Both the position numbers and the translations under genes were made by a program. 64,000 bases of DNA, from positions 310,001 through 374,000 of the forward strand of contig OZ241749.1 of assembly GCA_965200945.1 (NCBI GenBank), in the 5' to 3' direction. Below the pieces are notes generated by a model. That model saw only the letters and a program-made list of their open reading frames with translations. It was not told the origin of the DNA and did not search any database. Source of the stretch: JADCRZ01 sp965200945 (GTDB lineage: Bacteria; Bacteroidota; Bacteroidia; Chitinophagales; Chitinophagaceae). Shown piece by piece: positions 36,401 through 44,333 of this stretch (position 1 is its first letter; each line of letters opens with the position of its first letter).

Positions 36401-36993
36401 TGATCCTGGCCCTGAAACAGATTTGCAATCACCCCACGCAGTTCCTCAAGAACAACGTGCTGGATGCTTCCCTGTCGGGCAAGATGGACCTTCTGTTCAC
36501 CAAACTGGAAACGATCCTGGAAGCAAACGAGAAAGTGCTGATCTTTTCGCAGTTCACCGAGATGGGGGAGCTGCTCCGTCATTTTATTGCAGAAAAGTTT
36601 GAGGCGCCGCTGTTCTATCATGGAAAATGCAGCCTGAAGCAAAGGAAAGAGATGGTGCAGGCTTTTCAACTCGACCGGGCAGATAAAATATTTGTGCTTT
36701 CCCTCAAAGCGGCCGGTACCGGGCTCAACCTGACTGCAGCCAACCATGTGATTCATTACGACCTTTGGTGGAACCCGGCAGTGGAGGCGCAGGCGACCGA
36801 CCGGGCTTACCGCATCGGGCAGAAAAGCAATGTGATGGTGCATCGGTTTATCACCAAAGGGACTTTTGAAGAACGCATCAACGAAATGATCCAGCAGAAA
36901 AAAGCGTTGGCCGATCTGACCGTGGGAGCAGGGGAAAACTGGATCGGCAACCTGAGCAACACGGAACTGAAAGACCTGTTTTTGCCTGCATAA
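33424..36993 (+). CDS. SNF2-family helicase with SWIM zinc finger
   Basis: 1189 residues from ATG 33424; an upstream TTG at 33397 is possible. The SWIM zinc motif CDCPDWATPCKH lies at residues 124-135. A long helicase-associated region (about 150-700) follows. Then come the SNF2 ATPase lobes: Walker A DDMGLGKT near 750, the DEAQ-type box in VIDEAQNIKN, MSGTPVENR, and motifs V/VI in AGTGLNLTAANHVIHYDLWW and DRAYRIGQ. These proteins are ATP-driven double-stranded DNA translocases that remodel protein-nucleic acid complexes; bacterial relatives act like RapA/HepA, but this SWIM-type subgroup is uncharacterised. It is followed after 16 bases by a methyltransferase gene, so the two are probably co-transcribed. 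Confidence 0.9.
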   Translation: MSKFFGKTWWGQQWLNSLSNIDYSNRLPRGSTYARNGSVEKISIEGNTITATVKGSRPSPYKVVIIIPPFFERERKQLIKAVAERPVIISKLLNRELDPEILDIAERKGLRVFPRQWTDLKMQCDCPDWATPCKHLAAIIYKVSSEIDNNPFLVFELHNVDLVKELEKENIHIQQAKDGGVPLYRTELEGGKKQPARNKTAVAPLPDTAKVGAGFQSLNFSILTPLTDPLIQLLGDAPVFYTGNGNFREKYAASLQKAVRNAQKIIAGKASLAEWVSDLKTEGLPGKQREPRGVWGIGHHTVPSITIDADSLVKVKMGEEQQEGAMEQLLAALWQIPPAQLPDYQPSVAALRTVLLLNINLLANGAVVPQILKLDEGGFVIRWLPALLSEKVQGLTDRLVALLPAGLLLLPDGKPVMHQPVVNLLSVVLTELVCRLSDAPKDDLFLDLFFRCKRVRFNQPAQEALPGSIHAWLQRYYLTQGRYRPSIIVEEQDNEAFQVTIHIEDRDQPLEKPVPLRDVTNQKKYEKLRFDILQSVAQLSNFIPGLDQYINSPKEHTLTMNRRAFAPFLINAIPAIRLLNIHILLPKSLQDILRPQPTIHLKKASQPGLGLVRLTDLLDFEWQVAVGDEVISEAEFRRLLQNSEGLIRYKSDYIYVSPGDLEKLHKHFSGARELSAFEMLRAALSNEYYGATLSRSEEVTALIHQLTEQTETPLPAGLRAQLRPYQHRGFSWMYRNTRIGFGSVIADDMGLGKTLQVITTLLTYKQEGLLDTEKALVVCPTGLLSNWQSEFEKFSPSLRFRVYHGPGRKLEEDFDVLLTSYGVVRSDSAKLRKVKWHAMVIDEAQNIKNYEAEQSKAVKSIPAGTFIAMSGTPVENRLSELWSIMDFCNRGFLGTLSEFRQTYSNPIQNQHDEQTAAKLRMITAPFLMRRLKSDKTIIDDLPDKIEIDCFTHLTKQQASLYEKVVQKALQEIEDIKPVNQRSLFERQGLVLQMILALKQICNHPTQFLKNNVLDASLSGKMDLLFTKLETILEANEKVLIFSQFTEMGELLRHFIAEKFEAPLFYHGKCSLKQRKEMVQAFQLDRADKIFVLSLKAAGTGLNLTAANHVIHYDLWWNPAVEAQATDRAYRIGQKSNVMVHRFITKGTFEERINEMIQQKKALADLTVGAGENWIGNLSNTELKDLFLPA

Positions 36994-37009
36994 ATTCAAA
37001 GGGTTTATT

Positions 37010-37738
37010 ATGAGCAGAATATACAATGAGCTGGCGGCCGACTGGTACCGGCTGCTGACACCACTCCACGAATACAAAGCGGAGGCCGGCAGTTACCATG
37101 CGATCATACAACAACATCTCGAACAACCGCCGCAGACCATACTGGAGCTGGGTTCCGGCGCCGGCCACGTCGCGTACTTTTTAAAGCAATGGTATCAGCT
37201 CACGCTGTCTGATCTGTCTGCACCGATGGTGGCACTCAGCCGGGAAATAAATCCTGAACTGGACCATCATATCGCCGACATGAAAACTTTGCAGCTGGGA
37301 GATACCTTCGATATGGTATTCGTGCACGATGCGATCATGTACATGCTGAACGAGCCGGAACTGAGCCAGGCGATGCAGACGGCATTCGTTCATTGCCGGC
37401 CGGGCGGATCCGTTCTTATTTCTCCCGATTATACCCGTGAAACTTTTGCGCCCTCCGATGACCTGGGAGGGGAGGATGGGCCGGAGGGCCGGGCGATGAG
37501 ATATCTTTCGTGGGCCTACGATCCCGACCCCGGCGACACGACGTACATTGTCGATTATGCATTCCTGTTACGAGATGCTGCGGGCGACACCCGTGTGGAA
37601 CATGATCGGCATACGGAAGGCTTATTTGCCGAGGATACTTGGATCAGGATGCTGACCGAAGCCGGTTTTGGATCGGTTGCTGCGATCCCTGATTCTTTTG
37701 GCCGGGTCAATTTCCTTGCACGCAGGCCGGGTGCATAA
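37010..37738 (+). CDS. Class I SAM-dependent methyltransferase
   Basis: 242 residues. The SAM-binding motif I is LELGSGAGHVAYFL near residues 45-58, followed by the acidic strand-2 end (LTLSDLS) and a motif with MKTLQLGDTFDMVFVHDAIM. The second half (DLGGEDGPEGRAMRYLSWAY) is the substrate-side beta region seen in small-molecule methyltransferases rather than DNA methylases; there is no NPPY or similar motif. It starts 16 bases after the SNF2 helicase. The substrate is not assignable. The C-terminal RVNFLARRPG strand is typical of the fold. Confidence 0.85.
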   Translation: MSRIYNELAADWYRLLTPLHEYKAEAGSYHAIIQQHLEQPPQTILELGSGAGHVAYFLKQWYQLTLSDLSAPMVALSREINPELDHHIADMKTLQLGDTFDMVFVHDAIMYMLNEPELSQAMQTAFVHCRPGGSVLISPDYTRETFAPSDDLGGEDGPEGRAMRYLSWAYDPDPGDTTYIVDYAFLLRDAAGDTRVEHDRHTEGLFAEDTWIRMLTEAGFGSVAAIPDSFGRVNFLARRPGA

Positions 37739-37767
37739 GTTTCCCGATTAGTCGTCATCTTTGCTCT

Positions 37768-38055
37768 ATGAACGAGGCAAAACCTATAGTTGTGATCGAG
37801 TATTGTCCGAAATGCGGGTGGCTGCTGCGTGCGGCGTATATGGCGCAGGAGCTGCTGACCACGTTTTCAGAAGAGCTCCGGGGTGTGCTCCTGCAACCTT
37901 CCGCTGTCAGTGGCCGTTACACCATCTTCCTCAACGAAGAATCCCTTTTCGACCGCAAAGAGCAGGGCCGCTTTCCCGAAATCAAAGAGCTGAAGCGCCT
38001 GGTTCGCGACAAAGCCTGTCCCGGCAAAAGCCTGGGGCATTCGGATGAGAAGTGA
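37768..38055 (+). CDS. SelT/SelW/SelH (Rdx) family protein, Cys form
   Basis: 95 residues. A thioredoxin-like fold with the redox motif CPKC in IEYCPKCGWLLRA near the N-terminus. In selenoprotein W relatives the second position is Sec; here both are Cys. The Rdx pattern continues with AAYMAQELL, then a strand-rich middle and RFPEIKELKRLVRD. Such proteins are proposed to be glutathione- or thioredoxin-linked oxidoreductases or chaperones. Length fits the family. It starts 29 bases after the methyltransferase stop and could be part of the same transcript. Exact function unknown. Confidence 0.88.
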   Translation: MNEAKPIVVIEYCPKCGWLLRAAYMAQELLTTFSEELRGVLLQPSAVSGRYTIFLNEESLFDRKEQGRFPEIKELKRLVRDKACPGKSLGHSDEK

Positions 38056-38139
38056 GCGGTAACCTTTTCCGGTTCGGATGCCGGAAAATGATCGGCAACC
38101 AGTACCATCCATCCCTGTCAAACCTCCATAACCCCTTTT

Positions 38140-38500
38140 ATGAACACCCCTGAAACGTTCGAAAGTATTGAACAATACATAGCCGGTTTTCCGGAACCGG
38201 TGCAGGAACGTTTGCGGGCTTTGCGCAAGTTGATCCGGGAGGCTGCGCCCGAGGCCGTGGAGGCCATCAGTTACCAGATAACTACGTTTAAAATGGAGGG
38301 CAACCTGATCTATTTCGCGGCTTTCAAGAACCATATAAACGTATACCCGACGCCCGACGGCATCAAGGCGTTTGAGGAAGACCTGTGTACATACAAAAAT
38401 GTAAAAGGCTCCGTACAGTTCCCCACGGCAAGCCGCTTCCGCTCGACCTTATCCGGCGCATCGTGCCGAACAGGCTGCAAAGACGCAGGCTGAAAAGTAA
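38140..38500 (+). pseudogene. DUF1801 (YdhG-like) gene with two frame breaks
   Basis: The first 95 codons read as a normal DUF1801 protein (FESIEQYIAGFPEPVQERLR, then EAVEAISYQITTFK, then NHINVYPTPDGIKAFE and KGSVQFP). At the C run 38422-38425 the frame breaks: reading on in frame gives unrelated residues, while a -1 shift restores the family sequence HGKPLPLDLIRRIV. A second break near 38462-38466 is needed to reach the expected tail RAEQAAKTQAEK and TAA at 38498-38500. The unshifted frame stops at 38493. Either the gene is decaying, or these are sequencing errors in a homopolymer and at a short repeat. Intact relatives are small cytoplasmic proteins, some proposed as iron chaperones. Confidence 0.7.
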
Positions 38501-38512
38501 GCAGCGTATCCG

Positions 38513-39796
38513 TTACTTTACAAGGATCGGAAAGTTAGCGGTAGCTATATTGTTGTGCCCATCGCTGATATATACAAACACGCGGTACGGCCCTTCTTTT
38601 TCCGGCACTTTTACCTCCACTTCCGCTTTGCCGACCGCTGAGAAACTGTTTGCTACCGGCTGCGGGCGGTCTTCATGATCCCCTCCCTGGCTGAGTTGCG
38701 TTGGTTCGGGCAGCAGCTCCCAGCGGTACTGCAACCGGTCGTTGTCGGGATCGGAGGCTACCGCCACTGCATGCAGACCGGAGCCAGGCCGAACGGTCAG
38801 GCTGCTGACCGGGTTTACCCCGTTGAGCTGAAGCGAATAAATGTGCGGTGCTTTGTTGACCGGCCACTTGCCCGACCAGAGGTATTGCATCACATCCACT
38901 ACTTCCGATTCTTCCCCTTTTTCGGTGAACAGCCCATACCAGGTCGGTGTCCGTTCCTGCTTTTGCCCCCACAGAAATACATATGAACCCAGGCATCTCC
39001 CCAGGTCATTTTCGACGCCCCATTCGTAGCGGCTTTTGTAGACAGCGGCTTTCTCGCTGCTCGTCTCTTCGATCGCGGAGTTCCAGGCAGTCTGCAGGCC
39101 TTCCCAATGCCCGGTGGGGCCCCATTCCGTGACCATGTACGGGCCCTGCCAGCCGCTCGAGCGGATCGCCTTTGGCAGCGTTGCCAGTCCGGCATACGTG
39201 TTCACGGACAGCAGGTCGAGATCGGGGCACCGGGTTTTGATGTGATCGACCAGGTCTTTGTTGATCCCTGCCAGCACCGTGCAGGTGGGGTGGTTCGGAT
39301 CAAGGGAATGGATCATCTTCGAGATCTCGTTGACCGCATCCCACACTTTCGGATTTTTATATTGCAGGTTCAGTTCGTTGCCGATGCCCCAGGCGAGCAG
39401 GGCGGGGTCATCTTTATACCTGATCACTTCCCCCTGCAGTTTGCGCAACTGGCCGTTCACCTGCGCAGTATCGTTGTAATCGAAGCCATGCCGTTCGCGG
39501 GCCACGTCAAGGCCCATGAGTACGGTAAGTCCGTATTTGTTCGCCGTGTCGAGCACCTTCCGTCCGTCGCGGCTGCCCCAGGTGCGGATGGAATTGCCTC
39601 CGTATGCGGCTATGCGGTCGGCATAAACACTGCCTCCTGCGCCTTTCACAAAATAAGGTTTGCCATTGCGCAGCAATTCGTATGCGCTGTCACGTTTGTG
39701 AACGGTCACTTTCTGCGGCTGACAGAATACGGGAGTGCTAACGATAAAGTCCAAAACGAAAGGAAGGAGGACCAAGATTGAAAAACAGGATCTCAT
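38513..39796 (-). CDS. Secreted glycoside hydrolase, GH2-type TIM barrel with Ig-like tail
   Basis: 427 residues with a signal peptide ending near VFCQ. A TIM-barrel catalytic domain spans about residues 28-320. The likely acid/base Glu141 is in WGIGNEL after strand 4 and the nucleophile Glu224 in MVTEWGPTGHW, the clan GH-A arrangement. NGKPYFVKGAGG at the start is typical of GH2 catalytic-only and GH17/GH72-like enzymes. A PKD/Ig-like domain (about 330-427, SLTVRPGSGLHAVAVASDPD) forms the tail. It precedes no transporter; the next gene upstream in the same orientation is a GH5 enzyme 29 bases away, so they are probably co-expressed. Beta-glucan is a plausible substrate, by inference only. 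Confidence 0.8.
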   Translation of the reverse strand: MRSCFSILVLLPFVLDFIVSTPVFCQPQKVTVHKRDSAYELLRNGKPYFVKGAGGSVYADRIAAYGGNSIRTWGSRDGRKVLDTANKYGLTVLMGLDVARERHGFDYNDTAQVNGQLRKLQGEVIRYKDDPALLAWGIGNELNLQYKNPKVWDAVNEISKMIHSLDPNHPTCTVLAGINKDLVDHIKTRCPDLDLLSVNTYAGLATLPKAIRSSGWQGPYMVTEWGPTGHWEGLQTAWNSAIEETSSEKAAVYKSRYEWGVENDLGRCLGSYVFLWGQKQERTPTWYGLFTEKGEESEVVDVMQYLWSGKWPVNKAPHIYSLQLNGVNPVSSLTVRPGSGLHAVAVASDPDNDRLQYRWELLPEPTQLSQGGDHEDRPQPVANSFSAVGKAEVEVKVPEKEGPYRVFVYISDGHNNIATANFPILVK

Positions 39797-39825
39797 AAAA
39801 GTGTTGTTGGGCGTGCTGACAGAAA

Positions 39826-41595
39826 CTATTCCCTGATCAGTTCAAGTGATTTGAAGCTCAGCCGGCCTTTTTGAACGGCGACCTTTATCTGCGGCTCCGC
39901 ATGCAGAAAATCGAGATGCTTCAATTCAATGGTCTTCCAACCGGTCCGTCCGCCTGTATTGGGAACCGCAATATCCACATACTCTTTATGTACGCCGGCA
40001 CGAACCGACAGGAGGCTCCCGGTGGTGTCGGAAGAAACCTGCATCCGGATCGTATACGGGCCATCACCCGCAGCCGGGATCGAATACAGCAGCCATTCAC
40101 CCGCTTCGAAATCGCTCACATAGTATTGATCTTCACTGCCTTCTTCCTTGCGGATATCCACACCGTCGTTCCGGTACACACGGCCCAGGTTTCCCCGCCC
40201 TTTCTGCCCGGGTTGGCGGTAATCGGCTGTGTCCAGGTCGTAATAGGCCACACCATTTTTCCCCAGGTCGTAATCCACTGCCATCACGTCGATCTGTTTG
40301 CCTTTTTTTGCCGGTTGGAAGGGGAGTGTGCTGTTCGAAAAAGGCTGCCGGAACATGGCATCTATCACGTCTTTATGGTAGATGGTATGGCGTATGTTCG
40401 TTGCTTCCGCCAGTTGCATCACCCCGTCGGCGGCTTCGTTTGCGGATGGCCGTGGTCCCTTGCCGGCCCAGTACTGCAGGATCTTGTCGTAGCCGGCGTT
40501 TGACCGGATCTCAAGCGGATTGTTGAAGCCCAGTTTTTTGAGGGGCCACCACGACCATCCGATGTTGTTCTCTTCGAAAAGCCGGATGGCCTGCGTAAAC
40601 CACACGTTCGAGTTTTCACCGGTTTCTCCCAGCCAGATGGGGATGTTATACTGGTCGCGTGCAGCCAGCATGTTCTTGATAGAGGCCTGATCGTTTTTGT
40701 TCCAGTACTTGTGAAAGCTCAGCACCATGTTCGGATCCCAGGGCGGAAATACGCCGTTGTAATTGTTGCCCCATCCGTTGCCTTCGATGATGATCAGGTG
40801 TTTCTTATCTACTTCGCGGATCGCGGCGGTGATGTTCATCATCAGTGTGCGCAAAGGCTCGTTGTGCTGCTCTTTGGTGCCGTTCTTGTCATTTGCCGGG
40901 TCGGTAAAACCCCAGTTGGGTTCGTTGATGATATCGTACCCGCCGATCCAGGGCTCATCCTTATAGCGCCCGGCTAATTTTTTCCAGAGCGCGACTGTCT
41001 TTTGTTTGTTGGCATCGCTTTCCCACAAAGCGGGTTTCGACGGATCGCGATCCGATATGTTCAGGTCGTTTCCCTGTCCGCCAGGCGCTGCATGCAGGTC
41101 GAGGATCAGGTAGATTTTGTTGGCCTTGCACCACGACAGCAAGGCATCGGTAAGCTGGAAACCTTTGTCGATCCAGGTGTTGGCGCCGGCCACCGGTTCT
41201 TTTTCCACCGGCAGCGTATACAGGTTATAGTGCATGGGCAACCGGATCGAATTAAAACCCCACGAACGCAGGGAGTCGATATCTCCTTTCGTGGTATGAT
41301 TGTTCAGCCAGGCATCGTAGAAAGCAGCCGTCTTTTCCGGCCCGATCAGGGAGTCGATCCGTTCGCGGACACGGTGCTGCTGCTGTCCGGACCCCTGTAC
41401 GCGCAGCATATAACCTTCCTGCAGCATCCAGCCACCCAGTCCGATGCCCCGGAGCAGCACATTGTTCCCTTTTTGATCCACAATCTTTTTTCCGCTGGCT
41501 TTCAGGTAGCCCTGGCTCAGTACAGGCAGCGAACCGGAGACAAGTAAGATCAGAACGAAAGACAACGGACGCAGCGATTTTTTGGGGAATGACAT
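39826..41595 (-). CDS. Secreted GH5 glycosidase with C-terminal CBM6-like domain
   Basis: 589 residues from the ATG at 41595; the frame is open further upstream but that part overlaps the permease gene on the same strand. A signal peptide ends near PVLSQ. The catalytic domain (about 30-410) is GH5: RGIGLGGWML resembles exo-beta-1,3/1,6-glucanases (RGVNLGGW), with acid/base Glu225 in DIINEPN and nucleophile Glu324 in WLGETGEN. The last 150 residues are a carbohydrate-binding beta sandwich of CBM6 type (MAVDYDLGKNGVAYYD, then DFEAGEWLLYSI, ending LSFKSLELIRE). Together with the next gene downstream it suggests a small beta-glucan degrading unit. Substrate specificity is inferred from the GLGGW motif. 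Confidence 0.88.
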   Translation of the reverse strand: MSFPKKSLRPLSFVLILLVSGSLPVLSQGYLKASGKKIVDQKGNNVLLRGIGLGGWMLQEGYMLRVQGSGQQQHRVRERIDSLIGPEKTAAFYDAWLNNHTTKGDIDSLRSWGFNSIRLPMHYNLYTLPVEKEPVAGANTWIDKGFQLTDALLSWCKANKIYLILDLHAAPGGQGNDLNISDRDPSKPALWESDANKQKTVALWKKLAGRYKDEPWIGGYDIINEPNWGFTDPANDKNGTKEQHNEPLRTLMMNITAAIREVDKKHLIIIEGNGWGNNYNGVFPPWDPNMVLSFHKYWNKNDQASIKNMLAARDQYNIPIWLGETGENSNVWFTQAIRLFEENNIGWSWWPLKKLGFNNPLEIRSNAGYDKILQYWAGKGPRPSANEAADGVMQLAEATNIRHTIYHKDVIDAMFRQPFSNSTLPFQPAKKGKQIDVMAVDYDLGKNGVAYYDLDTADYRQPGQKGRGNLGRVYRNDGVDIRKEEGSEDQYYVSDFEAGEWLLYSIPAAGDGPYTIRMQVSSDTTGSLLSVRAGVHKEYVDIAVPNTGGRTGWKTIELKHLDFLHAEPQIKVAVQKGRLSFKSLELIRE

Positions 41596-41660
41596 ACAAT
41601 CGGGAACTTGATGAAAAAATATGGACCGGGTGAAAATAGAACAAACTTTAGAATAGTGGA

Positions 41661-42986
41661 TCACAATCCCCTTGCCGCATTCCGGCGCGATACGATCTGC
41701 CAGATAAGCTCCGCGCTTGCAAGGATGGCCAGCGCAAAAAGCAGCGGTTTCACTGTTTTGCCGGAGTTCAGTACGGCCCCGCACATGGCAACCACATACA
41801 CGGAAAGCGGCAACAACGTCATCACGATGAGGCCTGCCTGGTTCAGCGGGATCCGGAAGGGCCGGTGCAGATCCGGAAACAGGCTGCGGAAGCGGATCAG
41901 CGCCACAAACTCGAGGAAAAGCGCTGCTCCATATAACGTAATGTCGATGATGATAAGGTCGCCGAAGGTCCACATTACCATGCCGCTCACCACTACCGAG
42001 CAGCAGATGATTGATATGTACGGGCTTCCATACCTCGGATGCAGGTCGTGCAGTCTGGCAGGCAGCAGCCGGTCGTCGGCCATCACCTTGGGGATCCTCG
42101 ACACAGAAAGCAATACGGCCGAATACAATCCTGCAGCACTGGCAATGCCTCCCACGGCCACCACGGTACCCAGCCATGGCCCGCCGATGCGTACGCCGAG
42201 CACCGGAAAGCCTTCTTCAGCCAGCACATCGAATGGAACGCCTGCATTGATGGCGATGACCGTTGCGATAAAATAGATCGCGAACACGACGAAGAAAGCC
42301 GAAAAAAGCGAAATAAGATAAGAGCGCACCGGCTGGTTCACTTCTTCCGCATAGGTGGTGGTATTGTCCCAGCCGATAAAATTCCACATCACCGTATACA
42401 GTCCGAGGCCGATGGCCGCAAAAGGGGCGTGATGAAAACCGGGGGCCGGCACAGGCAGGTGCCCGTGGTGCTGTACAAGCGACCAGCCAAAAAGAACGAG
42501 AAAGGGGATAAGCACGATGGTGCCCAGGATCACCGATATGCGGCCTACGGGAACAATGCCCAGGATGTTGATGGCAGCCGAGATCCAGATCACGGCCAGG
42601 CAGATAGGGATCTTATGGACGGCAGCTTCCGGGTAGAAGTAGGAAAGGTATTCAACAAAGAGCACCGGATAGATGGCGAGGTCGGCAAACGTGTAGAGCC
42701 AGGTCCACCAGCCTTCATAGAATGCCGCCCTGAGTCCGAGCGCTTTTTTTACCCACTGGTAATAGCCGCCGGTCACCGGCATCATGCTGTTGAGCTCAAG
42801 CACCGTGAAGATGGTGGGTATGTCCCAAAGCAGGGGCGTGATGATCAGCAAGAGCAGGGCTGCCTGACTGCCTGCGATGCTCAGCAGGGGTTCGAGACCG
42901 TAGGGACCGCCGGAGACGGTCAGGAAGATGACGGCCGCGAGCTGCAGCGGCCGCAGTTTTTTGTTGGGGGTTGCCGGGGTAGACAT
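41661..42986 (-). CDS. APC-superfamily amino acid permease
   Basis: 441 residues, about 12 membrane segments. The start of TM1 (FLTVSGGPYGLEPLLS) has the GG/GPYG unwound helix signature of the APC superfamily, close to the LAT/YfnA-like group; EEVNQPVRSYLISL is the usual loop after TM6. It probably imports or exchanges amino acids across the inner membrane. It is 65 bases upstream of the GH5 gene and in the same orientation, but a shared function is not evident. It is divergent from the Crp/Fnr gene, with 128 bases between. Confidence 0.88.
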   Translation of the reverse strand: MSTPATPNKKLRPLQLAAVIFLTVSGGPYGLEPLLSIAGSQAALLLLIITPLLWDIPTIFTVLELNSMMPVTGGYYQWVKKALGLRAAFYEGWWTWLYTFADLAIYPVLFVEYLSYFYPEAAVHKIPICLAVIWISAAINILGIVPVGRISVILGTIVLIPFLVLFGWSLVQHHGHLPVPAPGFHHAPFAAIGLGLYTVMWNFIGWDNTTTYAEEVNQPVRSYLISLFSAFFVVFAIYFIATVIAINAGVPFDVLAEEGFPVLGVRIGGPWLGTVVAVGGIASAAGLYSAVLLSVSRIPKVMADDRLLPARLHDLHPRYGSPYISIICCSVVVSGMVMWTFGDLIIIDITLYGAALFLEFVALIRFRSLFPDLHRPFRIPLNQAGLIVMTLLPLSVYVVAMCGAVLNSGKTVKPLLFALAILASAELIWQIVSRRNAARGL

Positions 42987-43114
42987 AAGCAGAAGCGCGT
43001 GATGATGCGGATAAAAATAAGTGTTTCAGCAATGCGCACCTGTTTTTGACCCTGCAATGCTTTTTTCCCGGCACCACAATTTATCTTCGGATCTTTCCTG
43101 AAAATCCTTTTCTC

Positions 43115-43654
43115 ATGTCGGGCACACCGCTTTTTACCAACAAGATACTGGCAGCGTTCGGGGAGATCGGCATTCCGCGCACCCTCAGCAAAGGCGATTT
43201 TCTGATCAGGGAGGGAGAGGTGGAGCGCAATTTTTACCTGGTGGAAAGCGGCGCTATCCGGGTCTTTTATCTTTCGGAGTACGAGGAGCATATTATCCGC
43301 TTCGGGTACGACGGTTCATTCATTGCGTCTCTTTCATCGTTCATCAGGGGCACGCCTTCCGAGTTTTACATGGAGGCCATACGCAAGACCACGCTGAAAG
43401 CACTATCGAAAACCAGCCTCATGCAGCTGGTGCATGAAAGCCCGGTAAACCTGCAGCAATATACGCTGCTGCTCGAGAGTTTGATCGCACAACAGATCGA
43501 CCGGGAGATCGACCTGCTCATTGCTTCGCCCACCGAGCGGCTGCAGCGGGTGCTGAAACGGAGCCCTCACCTTTTCCAGCACATCCCGCTGAAGTACATT
43601 GCTTCCTATCTGCGCATGACACCCGAAACACTGAGCCGCATCCGTAGTTCTTGA
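43115..43654 (+). CDS. Crp/Fnr-family transcriptional regulator
   Basis: 179 residues from ATG 43115. The N-terminal 115 residues are a cyclic-nucleotide-binding-like jelly roll (LSKGDFLIREGEVERNFYLV, then SGAIRVFYLSEYEEH). The C-terminus has a helix-turn-helix: LKYIASYLRMTPETLSRIRS. The Arg/Glu ligands of true cAMP receptors are not conserved and there is no Cys cluster, so the signal is neither clearly cAMP nor an Fe-S centre. Bacteroidota have many such short regulators near detoxification or nutrient genes. Its stop codon lies inside an FNR-like palindrome upstream of the DinB gene, suggesting that it may regulate that gene. Confidence 0.9.
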   Translation: MSGTPLFTNKILAAFGEIGIPRTLSKGDFLIREGEVERNFYLVESGAIRVFYLSEYEEHIIRFGYDGSFIASLSSFIRGTPSEFYMEAIRKTTLKALSKTSLMQLVHESPVNLQQYTLLLESLIAQQIDREIDLLIASPTERLQRVLKRSPHLFQHIPLKYIASYLRMTPETLSRIRSS

Positions 43655-43668
43655 CTTCGATCAAGAAC
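43647..43668. promoter_or_regulatory. FNR/CRP-like palindrome upstream of the DinB-like gene
   Basis: GTTCTTGA (43647-43654) and TCAAGAAC (43661-43668) form a perfect inverted repeat. Its core TTGAC-TTCG-ATCAA differs by one base from the FNR consensus TTGAT-N4-ATCAA. A -7-like CATCTTTG follows at about 43687-43694, so the site centre would lie near -41.5, a class II activator position. It overlaps the stop codon of the Crp/Fnr gene itself. As RNA it could also form a weak terminator. Confidence 0.45.
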
Positions 43669-43709
43669 CACGCAGGCGTGCTGATTCATCTTTGCGGAAA
43701 CAAAACTAT

Positions 43710-44258
43710 ATGCAAACCGATTCAAACAACCTGATCGCAGAACTGCTTCTCCTCACGGAACATTCCTCCCGTGCCGTCCGCCATTTCAAAACACTCAGCC
43801 TAGATCAGCTTCATCACAAAAACAGTCGGAACGAATGGAGCATCCTCGAATGTATAGAACACCTCAACATGTACGGTGACTATTATCTGCCCGAGATAGA
43901 AAAGCAGATGATCCGCCAAAAAAACGGACAGGCTTCCCCTTTGTTCCGCAGCGGACTGCTGGGTAATTACTTCGCCCGTCTTATGCAGGACAACGGCGGA
44001 AAGATCAAAAAGATGAAAGCCCCGAAAGACAAAACGCCTGTCGCTGAGCAGTTATCGGTTACAACCCTTGACCGATTTCTGAAACAGCAGGAGCGGCTGG
44101 TTTCGCTGCTCGGGCAGGCACGCACCGCCGATCTGACGCGCACCAGGATACCCATTTCAATCGCCAGATGGATCAGGCTGCGGCTCGGGGATACGTTCCG
44201 CTTTTTTATATACCACATCGAACGGCACATCCGGCAGGCCGGCCGCGTATTGCAGTGA
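43710..44258 (+). CDS. DinB-family protein
   Basis: 182 residues from ATG 43710. A four-helix-bundle protein of the DinB/YfiT-like superfamily. The metal-binding His pattern is visible as ECIEHLNMYGDYYLPEI (first His) and FRFFIYHIERHIRQAGRV (last two His) near the C-terminus. Relatives include bacillithiol/mycothiol-dependent S-transferases and DNA-damage-inducible proteins of unknown activity; Bacteroidota do not generally depend on mycothiol, so the thiol partner is open. It lies 55 bases after the Crp/Fnr gene, behind an FNR-like palindrome. Confidence 0.85.
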   Translation: MQTDSNNLIAELLLLTEHSSRAVRHFKTLSLDQLHHKNSRNEWSILECIEHLNMYGDYYLPEIEKQMIRQKNGQASPLFRSGLLGNYFARLMQDNGGKIKKMKAPKDKTPVAEQLSVTTLDRFLKQQERLVSLLGQARTADLTRTRIPISIARWIRLRLGDTFRFFIYHIERHIRQAGRVLQ

Positions 44259-44333
44259 TACGGGCCACCGCCGCTCTGTGGCATCTGTTATCAAGACTTC
44301 CCTTAATTTTGTTTTCTTCAGCAAATTATACCG

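Noticed and set aside
33424..37738. Helicase plus methyltransferase as a phage-defence system
   Set aside because: The methyltransferase lacks DNA-methylase motifs, there is no nuclease, PLD or specificity subunit, and the SWIM/SNF2 protein is a widespread housekeeping type.
38385..38678. Separate 97-codon plus-strand gene overlapping the DUF1801 end
   Set aside because: Its first third is the shifted frame of the DUF1801 gene and the rest is antisense to the glycoside hydrolase, so it is not an independent gene.
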